DNA of 64,000 bases from contig CAIVSY010000061.1 in the NCBI GenBank assembly GCA_903908715.1, forward strand, positions 1 through 64,000, written 5' to 3'. A model generated the notes under the pieces. That model had not been told where the DNA came from. It worked only from the letters and a program-made list of their open reading frames with translations, and made no database searches. Each line of letters begins with the position of its first letter. Position 1 is the first letter of the stretch. The stretch comes from an uncultured bacterium (GTDB taxonomy: Bacteria; Verrucomicrobiota; Kiritimatiellia; CAIKKV01; CAITUY01). The position numbers and the translations under genes were made by a program. This document shows, in pieces, positions 53,227 through 61,200 of this stretch.

Positions 53227-53841
53227 TCATCGCAACTTGATGCCGAAACCGACAAGGGGCGTCGTCACATAGCTGCCTTCGAGAAAAATCCCGACTGAAG
53301 GGGTGAAGTTGTACATAAGTCCAAGGCTGAGCAAGGGATTGATTTCGGTTGTGATTTCCTTGCCGCCGGAAGGAAGATCTTCCTCCGTTTGCGAAAAATC
53401 GATCCCGATCGCGCTGTAAAGGTGCAGGTCATTCAGCAAGGTTTCGTCACTGGTTACCAGGGAAAGGGATCCCCCCAGCACGTTAATGGTGTCTGTGTTT
53501 GCGTAGTAGAAGACAGGCCGCATGGCAAGATCACAAATGAAATCACCAGGTGTGCAGATCGTTGAACCAAAGGCTCCCGCGAAATCCATCGTATCCTTTT
53601 CAAAATCGATTGCCCCAAGATCAAGGAAACAGCGGAAGCTGTCGATGAAACTGAACTCCTGCCTGATTCCATAGAAGGACAGTTCGTTGCCCATCACTGC
53701 ACCTGGAGTGAATTCCAGGGTGCCGGGATCGGTCAAGGCGGCAGTTTCCGCTATCGGCAAGCCAATGAGTTCGGCGTGGAGAGGCAATACGGGGAGGAGG
53801 CCGACAACAAGCAAGAACGAAATCTTTCGAATGGTTTTCAT
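53227..53841 (-). CDS. Small exported outer-membrane-like protein
   Basis: The 204-residue protein has a clear Sec signal peptide (MKTIRKISFLLVVGLLPVLPLHA) with cleavage likely after HA. The mature chain alternates hydrophobic and polar residues, with many Tyr/Phe-rich short strands, and ends with VGFGIKLR, a terminal-strand pattern resembling small beta-barrels. It has two Cys (ICTPGDFIC) that could form a disulfide. No known family was recognised. It stands alone between tRNA-Val and the phosphoesterase gene. Confidence 0.65.
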   Translation of the reverse strand: MKTIRKISFLLVVGLLPVLPLHAELIGLPIAETAALTDPGTLEFTPGAVMGNELSFYGIRQEFSFIDSFRCFLDLGAIDFEKDTMDFAGAFGSTICTPGDFICDLAMRPVFYYANTDTINVLGGSLSLVTSDETLLNDLHLYSAIGIDFSQTEEDLPSGGKEITTEINPLLSLGLMYNFTPSVGIFLEGSYVTTPLVGFGIKLR

Positions 53842-53971
53842 AGGGCATCCTAGAGCTTGTTTTTGTTCCGGCTTGCATAATGCGAAATCCTTTCCGGCGG
53901 GTCAAGACCGGGGTCATTCTCCCGCAATATTCCGGATAGGGGGTACGGCCGATGGGGGTTTGGCCTGGCGT

Positions 53972-55450
53972 CTAACGGCCAGCCTGAGAACAGGTCAGGC
54001 TTAAATTCTTAACCTGGACCGTTCCTTTGAAGTCGCCACCGATTCTCATTCGGATGCGAGAGCCTTTGGCGGGAATGGTGAATGTACGCCTGGCACGTGC
54101 CCACCCATTTATTCTTGCTGCTCCGGGCTCCTGTGAGTAGAAACTCAGGCTTTCCATACCCGGTGCATCCCCCTCCCGGAGCAAAGAAATTCGGATGCCG
54201 ACAGTTCCCTGGAAATCCGGTGATTTTGCAAATAGAGCATCGGGATAGAATTGCATTCCCGGACTCACTTGAATTTCTACTGACATAATGTGCATGGGGT
54301 ATCCCCGTCGAGAGGACGAGAGAACGAAGATGGATCTGTCATTCGTTTCCTGGAGAACTTCAACCCACTGATGGCGCCTGTCAGCCAGTGAAATCGTCCA
54401 CCCTGATATCACGGCATTCCGGCTTGAAGCAGGCGGATGGTGCAGCAGGTTCCTGCCCGGTTCAAAAACCCTTGCGTCGGCGACAGGCAATGAGGTCATT
54501 CCAATTTCCCCGGGCTTGGCGGAGTACCTGAAGAGCAGGAGGGCCGATACTGCGATTGCAAGGGCAAAAGTCCCAAGCAGTACGGAAGCGGCAGCCTTCC
54601 ATCGCTTGACACGGTTCTCCAGGAGTTTGATTGTCGCAATCCCGGTTACGCCGACAGCGGATTCCCCGGGAAGTGTTGCAGGTGAAAAGTCCAGTCGTTC
54701 CCGTAACGGAACAGAGTCCCGGCGGGGGTCGGCATGAAGGACCACGCTGGAAGCCGGATCAATTTGATGGCGTTCATACTCCTGCCTGTGGGCATCCAGA
54801 TCATACGGGATGCGACGCCAGAAGACTGCGTTTGCGGTTGTGTCGTAGATGCAGTACGAAGCGCGTGGATCGTTATCCCTGGGGCATCCGACGGATCCGA
54901 CATTGACGAGGTACCGCTTACCGGATTCCAATTCAAAGTCCTGGGGCGGTATTGCGTGAGGGGTGCCACTGGATCCCAGCAGATAGAGGGCCGGCTGATG
55001 GGTGTGGCCGGCAAAGAGCAGGGGGTGGGGGAAGCTCTTCCATGATTCAGCTGCATCCCGTTCGTCGAGGATATACTGGAACGCCTCCGGTACGACGAAA
55101 TCACCATGGGTGCAGAGAAAGGATCCACCATCCAGCAGCAGGGGGAATTCAGCCAGGAATGGTATGGCGCGTTCTCCCAACTGCCGACGGGTCCGCCGAA
55201 TCGCTTTCCTGGCCTCCGGATTGAACAGGGCATCGTTCAGTTTGCCGCAGACCACCGCATCGTGATTGCCCATGACGAACGAATGGATGTGGGAGTGTGC
55301 GGATTGCAGGACTTCAGCGGGGGAGGGGCCGTATCCCACAACATCACCCAGACTGATGATGTGTTCCACATGATTGCTTCGAATATCCAGGAGAACGGAA
55401 TTCCAAGCCTGAAGGTTCGCGTGCAAGTCTGAGACAATGGCATAGCGCAT
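53972..55450 (-). CDS. Membrane-tethered metallophosphoesterase with an extracytoplasmic C-terminal domain
   Basis: The protein has 492 residues. Residues 1-210 are a calcineurin-like phosphoesterase: SDLHAN (Asp 8, His 10), GDVVGYGP (Asp 36), GNHD (61-64), CTHGD (about 113-117) and GHTH (148-151), resembling the YfcE/MJ0936 phosphodiesterase group. A linker leads to one transmembrane helix (about 285-307), and residues 308-492 form a beta-rich domain like a jelly-roll carbohydrate or ligand-binding module, ending in KNLSLTCSQAGR. With the helix inserted as drawn, the catalytic part stays in the cytoplasm and the C-domain faces out. A palindrome lies just before the ATG. Confidence 0.82.
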   Translation of the reverse strand: MRYAIVSDLHANLQAWNSVLLDIRSNHVEHIISLGDVVGYGPSPAEVLQSAHSHIHSFVMGNHDAVVCGKLNDALFNPEARKAIRRTRRQLGERAIPFLAEFPLLLDGGSFLCTHGDFVVPEAFQYILDERDAAESWKSFPHPLLFAGHTHQPALYLLGSSGTPHAIPPQDFELESGKRYLVNVGSVGCPRDNDPRASYCIYDTTANAVFWRRIPYDLDAHRQEYERHQIDPASSVVLHADPRRDSVPLRERLDFSPATLPGESAVGVTGIATIKLLENRVKRWKAAASVLLGTFALAIAVSALLLFRYSAKPGEIGMTSLPVADARVFEPGRNLLHHPPASSRNAVISGWTISLADRRHQWVEVLQETNDRSIFVLSSSRRGYPMHIMSVEIQVSPGMQFYPDALFAKSPDFQGTVGIRISLLREGDAPGMESLSFYSQEPGAARINGWARARRTFTIPAKGSRIRMRIGGDFKGTVQVKNLSLTCSQAGR

Positions 55451-55453
55451 GTA

Positions 55454-55476
55454 CGGCTTAATATATAACTAAGCCG
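55454..55476. repeat. Perfect 7-bp inverted repeat just upstream of the phosphoesterase start
   Basis: CGGCTTA (55454-55460) and TAAGCCG (55470-55476) are separated by nine AT-rich bases, ending three bases before the ATG at 55450 (minus strand). It could be an operator or an mRNA hairpin that masks the ribosome site. The TTA...TAA layout slightly resembles metal-regulator palindromes, and a DtxR-type gene is the next one upstream. Confidence 0.5.
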
Positions 55477-55523
55477 ATAGTGTGCAAGGGTAATTAGGCG
55501 CAGTGCGGGCCCTGAGTCCCGGT

Positions 55524-56150
55524 TCAGTCACGCCAATGCACAAAGATTTTCTCGGCCAGAGTATGATCCACGGTAAACTGGCTGTGGCCGATGGCGAAGA
55601 TGTAGGAAGGAAACAGTCGGGTCAGGCGGATATCCGACCCCGGAAGAATTCCCATGGCCATTAATTTTTGTATCTCCCGGCTATCCCGGGTACTCAAATA
55701 GGCGACCACGCCGGATTGACCGGCTCGCCCGTCACAAAGCGGCCCGACTTCGCGGACATGATCCCGGGCGGCTGAACGGCAACATTCGCCTCGCGGGATG
55801 GTGCGTCCGTGCGGGCAGGTCAAGGGGTGGCCCAGTAATGTGCAAACCCTGTCTTCCAGTCCCGGGCGGAGCAGATGTTCAAAATGGCAGGCATCTTCTT
55901 CCGCCTCGGCATCCGGGACCTGCAGGATATCGCGCAACAGGCATTCGGCCAGCCGGTGACGACGCACAACCTTTTCTCCGGCTTCCAATCCTTTGCGGGT
56001 CAGGACCGGCAGACCGTTTTCAAGGCGGACGAATCCCTGTTCCGCGGCTGCTGCAAGTACATCTGTATTCATGGATCGGATGGGGTGTGTAGGTTCCGAT
56101 TCACGGGCGAACAAATCCTCTAGTATCTCTTCGATTTTCGCGTCAATCAT
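55524..56150 (-). CDS. DtxR/MntR-family metal-dependent repressor with FeoA domain
   Basis: The 208-residue protein is a metal-responsive repressor. It starts with a DtxR-type helix-turn-helix (MIDAKIEEILEDLF... LAAAAEQGFVRLENGLPVLTRKG), followed by the dimer/metal domain with RRHRLAECLLRDIL, DACHFEHLL and LGHPLTCPHG. The last 75 residues are an FeoA/SH3-like domain (LMAMGILPGSDIRLTRLF). It is the third gene of a feoB, Cys-rich, dtxR run; its ATG overlaps the preceding stop by four bases. It probably controls the iron importer next to it. The metal (Fe2+ or Mn2+) is inferred from feoB. Confidence 0.88.
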   Translation of the reverse strand: MIDAKIEEILEDLFARESEPTHPIRSMNTDVLAAAAEQGFVRLENGLPVLTRKGLEAGEKVVRRHRLAECLLRDILQVPDAEAEEDACHFEHLLRPGLEDRVCTLLGHPLTCPHGRTIPRGECCRSAARDHVREVGPLCDGRAGQSGVVAYLSTRDSREIQKLMAMGILPGSDIRLTRLFPSYIFAIGHSQFTVDHTLAEKIFVHWRD

Positions 56151-56368
56151 GGTTCCTTGCCTCCATTGACCACCTGCGTGGATCCTGTGCGCCGGGAGAA
56201 CCGGTTGAATATCCGTCTCAACCATGCGGCGGAACGCGGTTCCCGCGGCATTTCGCATCCGCAATGCGGGCAGCGTATCCTGCGGCAGCCCTTGCCGCTC
56301 AAACAGCCCTTGCACGCTTCCTCGGCTGCCAACTCGTCAAACAACTGATGACAGAAAGAACATTCCAT
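56147..56368 (-). CDS. Small Cys-rich protein of the feo locus
   Basis: This 73-residue protein has eight cysteines in paired sets: CSFC, CKGC, a lone Cys, then CPHCGC. They could form two zinc or iron sites. The C-terminal part is basic. I recall similar small Cys-rich proteins beside feoB in other anaerobes; they are uncharacterised and distinct from FeoC. It overlaps the repressor start by four bases and begins nine bases after feoB, so it is surely expressed with both. Confidence 0.82.
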   Translation of the reverse strand: MECSFCHQLFDELAAEEACKGCLSGKGCRRIRCPHCGCEMPREPRSAAWLRRIFNRFSRRTGSTQVVNGGKEP

Positions 56369-56377
56369 GGGAATACC

Positions 56378-58318
56378 CTAGTAGCCTATGGCTGTCAGGA
56401 GCACGTGGCTCAGGTAACCGGCCCCGAAAGCTGTCAGGAGTACCCCGGCTGAAATCCAGAGGGTGACGCGTGTACCCCGTTCCTTTTGCATGACGAGGAA
56501 TTGAGCGATACAGGGCAAAAAGAGGGTCAGGGTAATGGCCGCCACGGTCAGTTGATGCGTTGTGAGTGCGCCACCCTTTACCAGGTCATAAAGACCCGCC
56601 GCCCCATAGTCACGTCGGAAGAATCCGAACAGAAAAGCAACGGCCGAAGCATCCGGAAGCCCAAGCCACCCGACAACCGGCTGGAGTCCGCGGATGAGAA
56701 GGGAGAAAACACCAGTGATATTCCCCACCCAGATGAGCAGACTTGCAAGCAGGAACATCGGCAGGATTTCCTGGAAGTACCAGACCATCCTTGTGTAGGT
56801 CTTGATCACCACATTGCCCAAAGAAGGCATGCGTAATGGAGGCAGCTCCATGTAAAACATCGGGCGTTCCCCGGGCAGGACTTTGGCGGCGATGAACCCG
56901 CACAGTAGCATGATAAACAGGACTATCAGGGCCCAGGCTGCCAGTGCCGACGGGTGTTGCCCAAGAAGACCGAGGATGACACCGAGCTGGGCCGAGCAGG
57001 GAATTGCCAGTGCGAGAAGAAGGGTGCAAAGGATCCTTTCCCTGCGGGTTTCGAGCGTTCGGGTAACCAGCGTTGCCATTGTGTCACACCCGAAACCGAG
57101 CACAATGGGGATCACCGCCCTGCCGTTCAATCCGATACGTTTGAACCCGCGGTCCACGAGCAGGGCCAGTCGCGGGAGGTAACCGCTGTCTTCCAAAACA
57201 GCAAAGACAAGGAAGAACGAGCCGACAATAGGAAGAATGATCGCGATCGCATACCGCAAGCCCAGGGTAAATATCCCGTATTCCCCGGCCAGCAGGTCCC
57301 GGACTGGCACCCAGGGGATTGCGGCCGTCTTTGTCGTCACCCATGGCAGAAGGTGATTCTGGAAAACTCCGTCCTCGATCAGGTCAACCAGGGTTCCGGC
57401 GCCGAACTGGCCGACGAATTTATACAAGGCAAAGTACAGGACCAGCGCCACGAGTGGATAACCGGTGATCGGTTGCGTGCAGATTCTCTCAAGAAATGTC
57501 CGGAATCTGCCCGGCTGTTGACTGGGATTGGCCACGCAGTTGCCAGCGATCCTTGCGGCATGGGAACGGAGGGCGAGTGCGACATAGTAGTGCGGGGAAT
57601 GGTTCAACCGGTCTCGTGTGCTGGAGACAATATTCAGGATGGCGGCGGCATCGCGGTCATTATTCTCGCGGACCAGGCGTTCCCTTTCCCGAAGGTCCCC
57701 CTGGAGGATAAGACCGGCGCGTGCGCGCGGCGCAATGGGGCTGGCGGGGGAGAGCAGGGCGGAGATGTCCATCATGGCCTGCTCGATGATCGTTCCGTAC
57801 CGCGTCAGGTTCAGGGAAGGAGCGGGCGGAGTCGCGAGCGCCTTTAAGAGGGCTCCAACGCCCTCGCCGCTGAGCGAAGATGTGGCCACGACCGGGATCC
57901 CAAGCTCAAGAGAGAGGCGATCGATATCGATCCGGATTCCCAGGTCCCGCGCCTCGTCAATCATGTTCACCGCGAGGATAATGGGCCGGCCGGTTTCAAT
58001 GAGTTGCAGGGTCAGCCCCAGCATACGTTCCAGGTTCTTGGCGTCGGCCACGTGAATGATGGCGCGCACGTTCTCCGAGAAAAACATATCGCTTGCGACG
58101 CGCTCCTCGTCCGTGATTGGCACGAGACTGTACATTCCGGGCGTGTCGACGATTTCCGTCCGTGTGCCACCGCAAGGAGCGAACCCCCGGGAAAGTTCGA
58201 CCGTTGTCCCCGGATAGTTTGAAACGGTTACATACTTCCCGGTCAGCTTGTTGAAAAGGGCACTTTTGCCTACATTCGGGTTGCCGACGAGCAGCACAAG
58301 GGGTGGAGTGCCGGTCAT
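56378..58318 (-). CDS. feoB: Ferrous iron transporter FeoB
   Basis: This is a GTP-gated inner-membrane Fe2+ importer of 646 residues. The N-terminal G domain has GNPNVGKS (G1), NYPGTTVE (G2), DTPGMYSL (G3) and NMIDEA (G4). The helical GDI spacer follows, then about nine membrane helices including LGFGCDTMATLVTRTLETRRER, carrying the conserved Cys and Gate motif. No free feoA gene is present; a FeoA domain is fused to the downstream repressor. ATG 58318 is preferred because the G domain starts there; an in-frame ATG at 58369 exists. Confidence 0.95.
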   Translation of the reverse strand: MTGTPPLVLLVGNPNVGKSALFNKLTGKYVTVSNYPGTTVELSRGFAPCGGTRTEIVDTPGMYSLVPITDEERVASDMFFSENVRAIIHVADAKNLERMLGLTLQLIETGRPIILAVNMIDEARDLGIRIDIDRLSLELGIPVVATSSLSGEGVGALLKALATPPAPSLNLTRYGTIIEQAMMDISALLSPASPIAPRARAGLILQGDLRERERLVRENNDRDAAAILNIVSSTRDRLNHSPHYYVALALRSHAARIAGNCVANPSQQPGRFRTFLERICTQPITGYPLVALVLYFALYKFVGQFGAGTLVDLIEDGVFQNHLLPWVTTKTAAIPWVPVRDLLAGEYGIFTLGLRYAIAIILPIVGSFFLVFAVLEDSGYLPRLALLVDRGFKRIGLNGRAVIPIVLGFGCDTMATLVTRTLETRRERILCTLLLALAIPCSAQLGVILGLLGQHPSALAAWALIVLFIMLLCGFIAAKVLPGERPMFYMELPPLRMPSLGNVVIKTYTRMVWYFQEILPMFLLASLLIWVGNITGVFSLLIRGLQPVVGWLGLPDASAVAFLFGFFRRDYGAAGLYDLVKGGALTTHQLTVAAITLTLFLPCIAQFLVMQKERGTRVTLWISAGVLLTAFGAGYLSHVLLTAIGY

Positions 58319-58425
58319 ACCGGCCTCGGTTGTGCTGCGTGCCTTCTGCAAAAAAGGTATTCTTCCCATGGTGAAGGGCTTATATTGTAACAGCTAGCAG
58401 GGCAACAAACCAGCGGGAAATCGAA

Positions 58426-59295
58426 ATGGAAGCCATCGCGAGAACATGTGCGGAATATGAATTCCTGGACGCAGGCGACGGGGGCAGGCTGGAACGGTTC
58501 GGACCTTATGTGTTCAATCGTCCCTCGCCTGTGGCCCTCTGGCGCCGCGAGCATCCTGCTTTATGGAAGGATTGTGCCGGAGACTACCATCGCAGCAGTT
58601 CCGGAGGCGGACATTGGACGTTTTCCCGCAAGCTACCCGAAACATGGCCTCTGCGCTGGGATGATCTTGTCTTTCATGTCAAGCCGACGGGGTTTGGGCA
58701 TATGGGCCTTTTCCCTGAACACACCTGTCATTGGGACTGGGTTGGCCGGCAGGTGCGGCAAAGCGAGGGCACCTGCCGTGTCCTGCATTTGTTCGCCTAT
58801 ACCGGGGCGATGACCTTGATGGCGGCACGGGCTGGGGCGGAGGTTTGCCATGTGGATGCCGTGCCGGATATGAATGACTGGGCGCGCAGGAATGCGGAAT
58901 CCAGCGGGCTGGCCAAGGCTCCGATCCGCTGGATCAGTGATGATGTCAGTAAATTTGTCGCCCGGGAAGGCCGTCGAGGGCGGCAATATGACGGGATCAT
59001 CCTTGATCCTCCCAGTTACGGCAAGGGGACGGGTGGGGAGAAGTGGATCATTGAGGAGAATCTGTTACCCTTATTGGAGATGCTGTTGCCGTTGATGAGT
59101 GCCAAGCCACGCTTTGTGCTATTCACTTGCCACACGCTTGGCTTTTCCCCTGCGCTGATGAAGAACCTGCTGGTTCCATGGATCGAAAGCTTCGGGGGTC
59201 AGCTTGAGGCGGGGACAATGGTGATGCAGGCGCGGGGGTGCAAGCGAGTCCTGCCAGCGGGTTTCTTTGCCCGGTGGCAGAAGGACCGGGCATAG
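58426..59295 (+). CDS. SAM-dependent RNA methyltransferase (RlmI-like)
   Basis: The 289-residue class I methyltransferase has a VLHLFAYTGAMTLMAARAGA SAM motif, ILDPPSYGKG (catalytic DPPSYG) and FVLFTCHTLG. The PUA domain of E. coli RlmI is missing, and the N-terminal 95 residues are a Trp-rich region with GGHWTFSRKLPETWPLRW. Such proteins usually methylate 23S rRNA cytosine C5, but the target here is unknown. It is divergent from feoB with about 107 bases between them. Confidence 0.85.
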   Translation: MEAIARTCAEYEFLDAGDGGRLERFGPYVFNRPSPVALWRREHPALWKDCAGDYHRSSSGGGHWTFSRKLPETWPLRWDDLVFHVKPTGFGHMGLFPEHTCHWDWVGRQVRQSEGTCRVLHLFAYTGAMTLMAARAGAEVCHVDAVPDMNDWARRNAESSGLAKAPIRWISDDVSKFVAREGRRGRQYDGIILDPPSYGKGTGGEKWIIEENLLPLLEMLLPLMSAKPRFVLFTCHTLGFSPALMKNLLVPWIESFGGQLEAGTMVMQARGCKRVLPAGFFARWQKDRA

Positions 59296-59309
59296 GGGGG
59301 CGCGAGGGA

Positions 59310-60206
59310 TCAGGGGAGCGCTTCCACCGGCGGGATCAGGAAATCCAGATAGGCATTCCAAATTGTTGGGCCCCAGAGGATCCAGACCAGCGCTGCCAGG
59401 GCGATGTAGGGGCCATAGGGAATTCGGCTTTGCATTTCCCTCTTGCCTGCCGCCACCAGGCTAATACCGACAATCGCCCCAAGGAAGGATGAGATCATGA
59501 GGGTGAACAATACAGCGATCCAGCCGAGATACGCTCCGACAGCGCCCATCAGCTTTACATCGCCGAATCCCATGGCGTCCTTCCGGAACACCAGTTTCCC
59601 GAGGATTGCGATGAGCCACAGGATCCCGAAACCGACAAGGGCGCCGATGAAGGATGAGCCCAGTCCGCCATAGAACGCCGCCTGGTTGTGCAGGACCGGG
59701 AACAGGGTGCTGATCAGAATGCCGGAGATCATGCCGCCGATGGTGACGCGGTCAGGGATGATCATATGCTCGAAATCAACAAATGTCCCGAGGACAAGGC
59801 CAAAGACTGCCAGCCAGTAAACAACAACGAGGCTCAAGCTGTTTACCGGTGCCAGGCCGAGTACGCGCGCTGTGCCGTCGGGGCCATACTTCAGCCAGAC
59901 GAGGACGAACAGGCCTGCAACGAGAAGTTCCACGAGGAAATAGCGGGGCGAGATCCGGATGGAACATTTTCTGCAGCGGGCGCGCAGGGCGAGATAACTC
60001 AAGAGGGGGATGTTGTCGTGCCAGTGGATGAGAGCCCCGCAGGAAGGACAATGGGAGCGGGGGCGGATGACCGATTCCTCCCGCGGAATCCGGTGGATGC
60101 ACACATTCAGGAAACTACCCAGACATGCCCCGAATGCGAATACGAGAAGAGCGGCGTAGATCTGCCAGACCGGTCCCATGATGAGAATAGCTTCCGCGAG
60201 ATTCAT
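59310..60206 (-). CDS. pilD: Prepilin peptidase / N-methyltransferase
   Basis: This is an inner-membrane aspartyl protease that cleaves and methylates prepilins. The 298-residue protein has the zinc-like CPSC (Cys 53/56) and CRKC (78/81) pairs of the methylase domain, the catalytic Asp in FVDFEHMIIPD (Asp 144) and the second Asp in GFGDVKL. Eight membrane helices are visible. It is the natural processor for the pseudopilins at 14-20 kb, but is 40 kb away. Its ATG overlaps the stop of the zinc-ribbon membrane protein upstream by four bases. Confidence 0.93.
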   Translation of the reverse strand: MNLAEAILIMGPVWQIYAALLVFAFGACLGSFLNVCIHRIPREESVIRPRSHCPSCGALIHWHDNIPLLSYLALRARCRKCSIRISPRYFLVELLVAGLFVLVWLKYGPDGTARVLGLAPVNSLSLVVVYWLAVFGLVLGTFVDFEHMIIPDRVTIGGMISGILISTLFPVLHNQAAFYGGLGSSFIGALVGFGILWLIAILGKLVFRKDAMGFGDVKLMGAVGAYLGWIAVLFTLMISSFLGAIVGISLVAAGKREMQSRIPYGPYIALAALVWILWGPTIWNAYLDFLIPPVEALP

Positions 60207-60958
60207 TTCCGCTTCACCTTGCTGGGACCGCTATTCTGGAAGGAATCCGTATCCTGGAGCCACATGTTTGTTGTCTTGTAGAAACCCTGCCAGCCCTTGC
60301 GGATGGCGATCCCTGTGTCCCATCCGAAGGCAATCAGCATAGCCGCCACCAGCGCTCGCAGGATATACTGGTCCGCTTGGGTGAAAAGGAAATACAGGGA
60401 ATATCCCGGGATCAGGGCGCAAAGAACCCCCTGAAACGGGTCCTCCCCGAAGGCGAAAACAATCACCGTGATATGCAGGACCAGCAAGGCCCAACCTGCG
60501 GACTCGATGAGTATAGTCAGACGTGCCGGCGGCACGGCTCCCGGCCAGAACCGCATCCAGCAGAAGACAAGGGTCATCAGCACAAAAGCCGCCCATGGGA
60601 CAACCTTGTTGAGAAATGCATTCACTTTGCGGTTGCGAACCCTGCGGCGGACAGAGGGCATCTTGGCCTGGACCGTTTGGAATGTGTTCAGGGATGAAGC
60701 CGTTTCGCCAGTCCTGGCCTTGCGACGACCGCCAAAAAGACTTCGCCGCGGCTTGGGTGGAGGTGGTTCCTGGGCGGCGGGTTCCTCCGGGGCGCGCATG
60801 GTTAGTCGCGGGCGGGTTTGGTCGGATACCTCCGGTTGGCGCGCGGGTATGGGGACCACCGTCCTGCACTGGATGCAGGTTAATGTCGGGGATTCAATAA
60901 ACTCGGAAACCTGTATCGTGTTTCCACAGGAAGGGCACTGGAAAGTGATATCCGCCAT
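60203..60958 (-). CDS. Zinc-ribbon multi-span membrane protein of unknown function
   Basis: The 251-residue protein begins with a small zinc ribbon (FQCPSCGNTIQVSEF... LTCIQCRTVV), then a Pro/Glu/Arg-rich linker and four to five membrane helices (about residues 120-138, 150-170, 175-195, 200-215). The C-terminus is basic. Its stop overlaps the prepilin peptidase start by four bases, so it is the only gene co-translated with that enzyme. A role in pilin export or membrane quality control is possible but unproved. Confidence 0.72.
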   Translation of the reverse strand: MADITFQCPSCGNTIQVSEFIESPTLTCIQCRTVVPIPARQPEVSDQTRPRLTMRAPEEPAAQEPPPPKPRRSLFGGRRKARTGETASSLNTFQTVQAKMPSVRRRVRNRKVNAFLNKVVPWAAFVLMTLVFCWMRFWPGAVPPARLTILIESAGWALLVLHITVIVFAFGEDPFQGVLCALIPGYSLYFLFTQADQYILRALVAAMLIAFGWDTGIAIRKGWQGFYKTTNMWLQDTDSFQNSGPSKVKRK

Positions 60959-61073
60959 ATATAGTATGCCTCTGGGAGAAGCAATTTGCGTAAAGAACGG
61001 GCTTCATGCAATCACATTCCTCGCAGGATGGCAGAAGCACGGTCTGGCGGATACTATTCCAGCTTTTTTTGTC

Positions 61074-61102
61074 TTGCGCAAGAGCGGGTTCTGAGACATT
61101 AT
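61074..61102 (+). promoter_or_regulatory. Possible rpsA promoter
   Basis: TTGCGC (61074-61079) and CATTAT (61097-61102) lie 17 bases apart in the 242-base gap between the zinc-ribbon gene and rpsA, about 98 bases before the chosen start. Both hexamers match the consensus only partly. The rest of the gap shows no other clear signal. Confidence 0.3.
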
Positions 61103-61200
61103 GCGCGGTTTCGTGTTGGTGGGCTGGGTCGCGTCCAGGGGTTCTGGATGGTGTCCGGTCCGTGTAACAAGAGTCTAAACCATTATTGAATCGAGCCAGT

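Noticed and set aside
56954-57847. 297-residue open frame, plus strand
   Set aside because: Antisense to the feoB membrane domain; no start signal or family motif.
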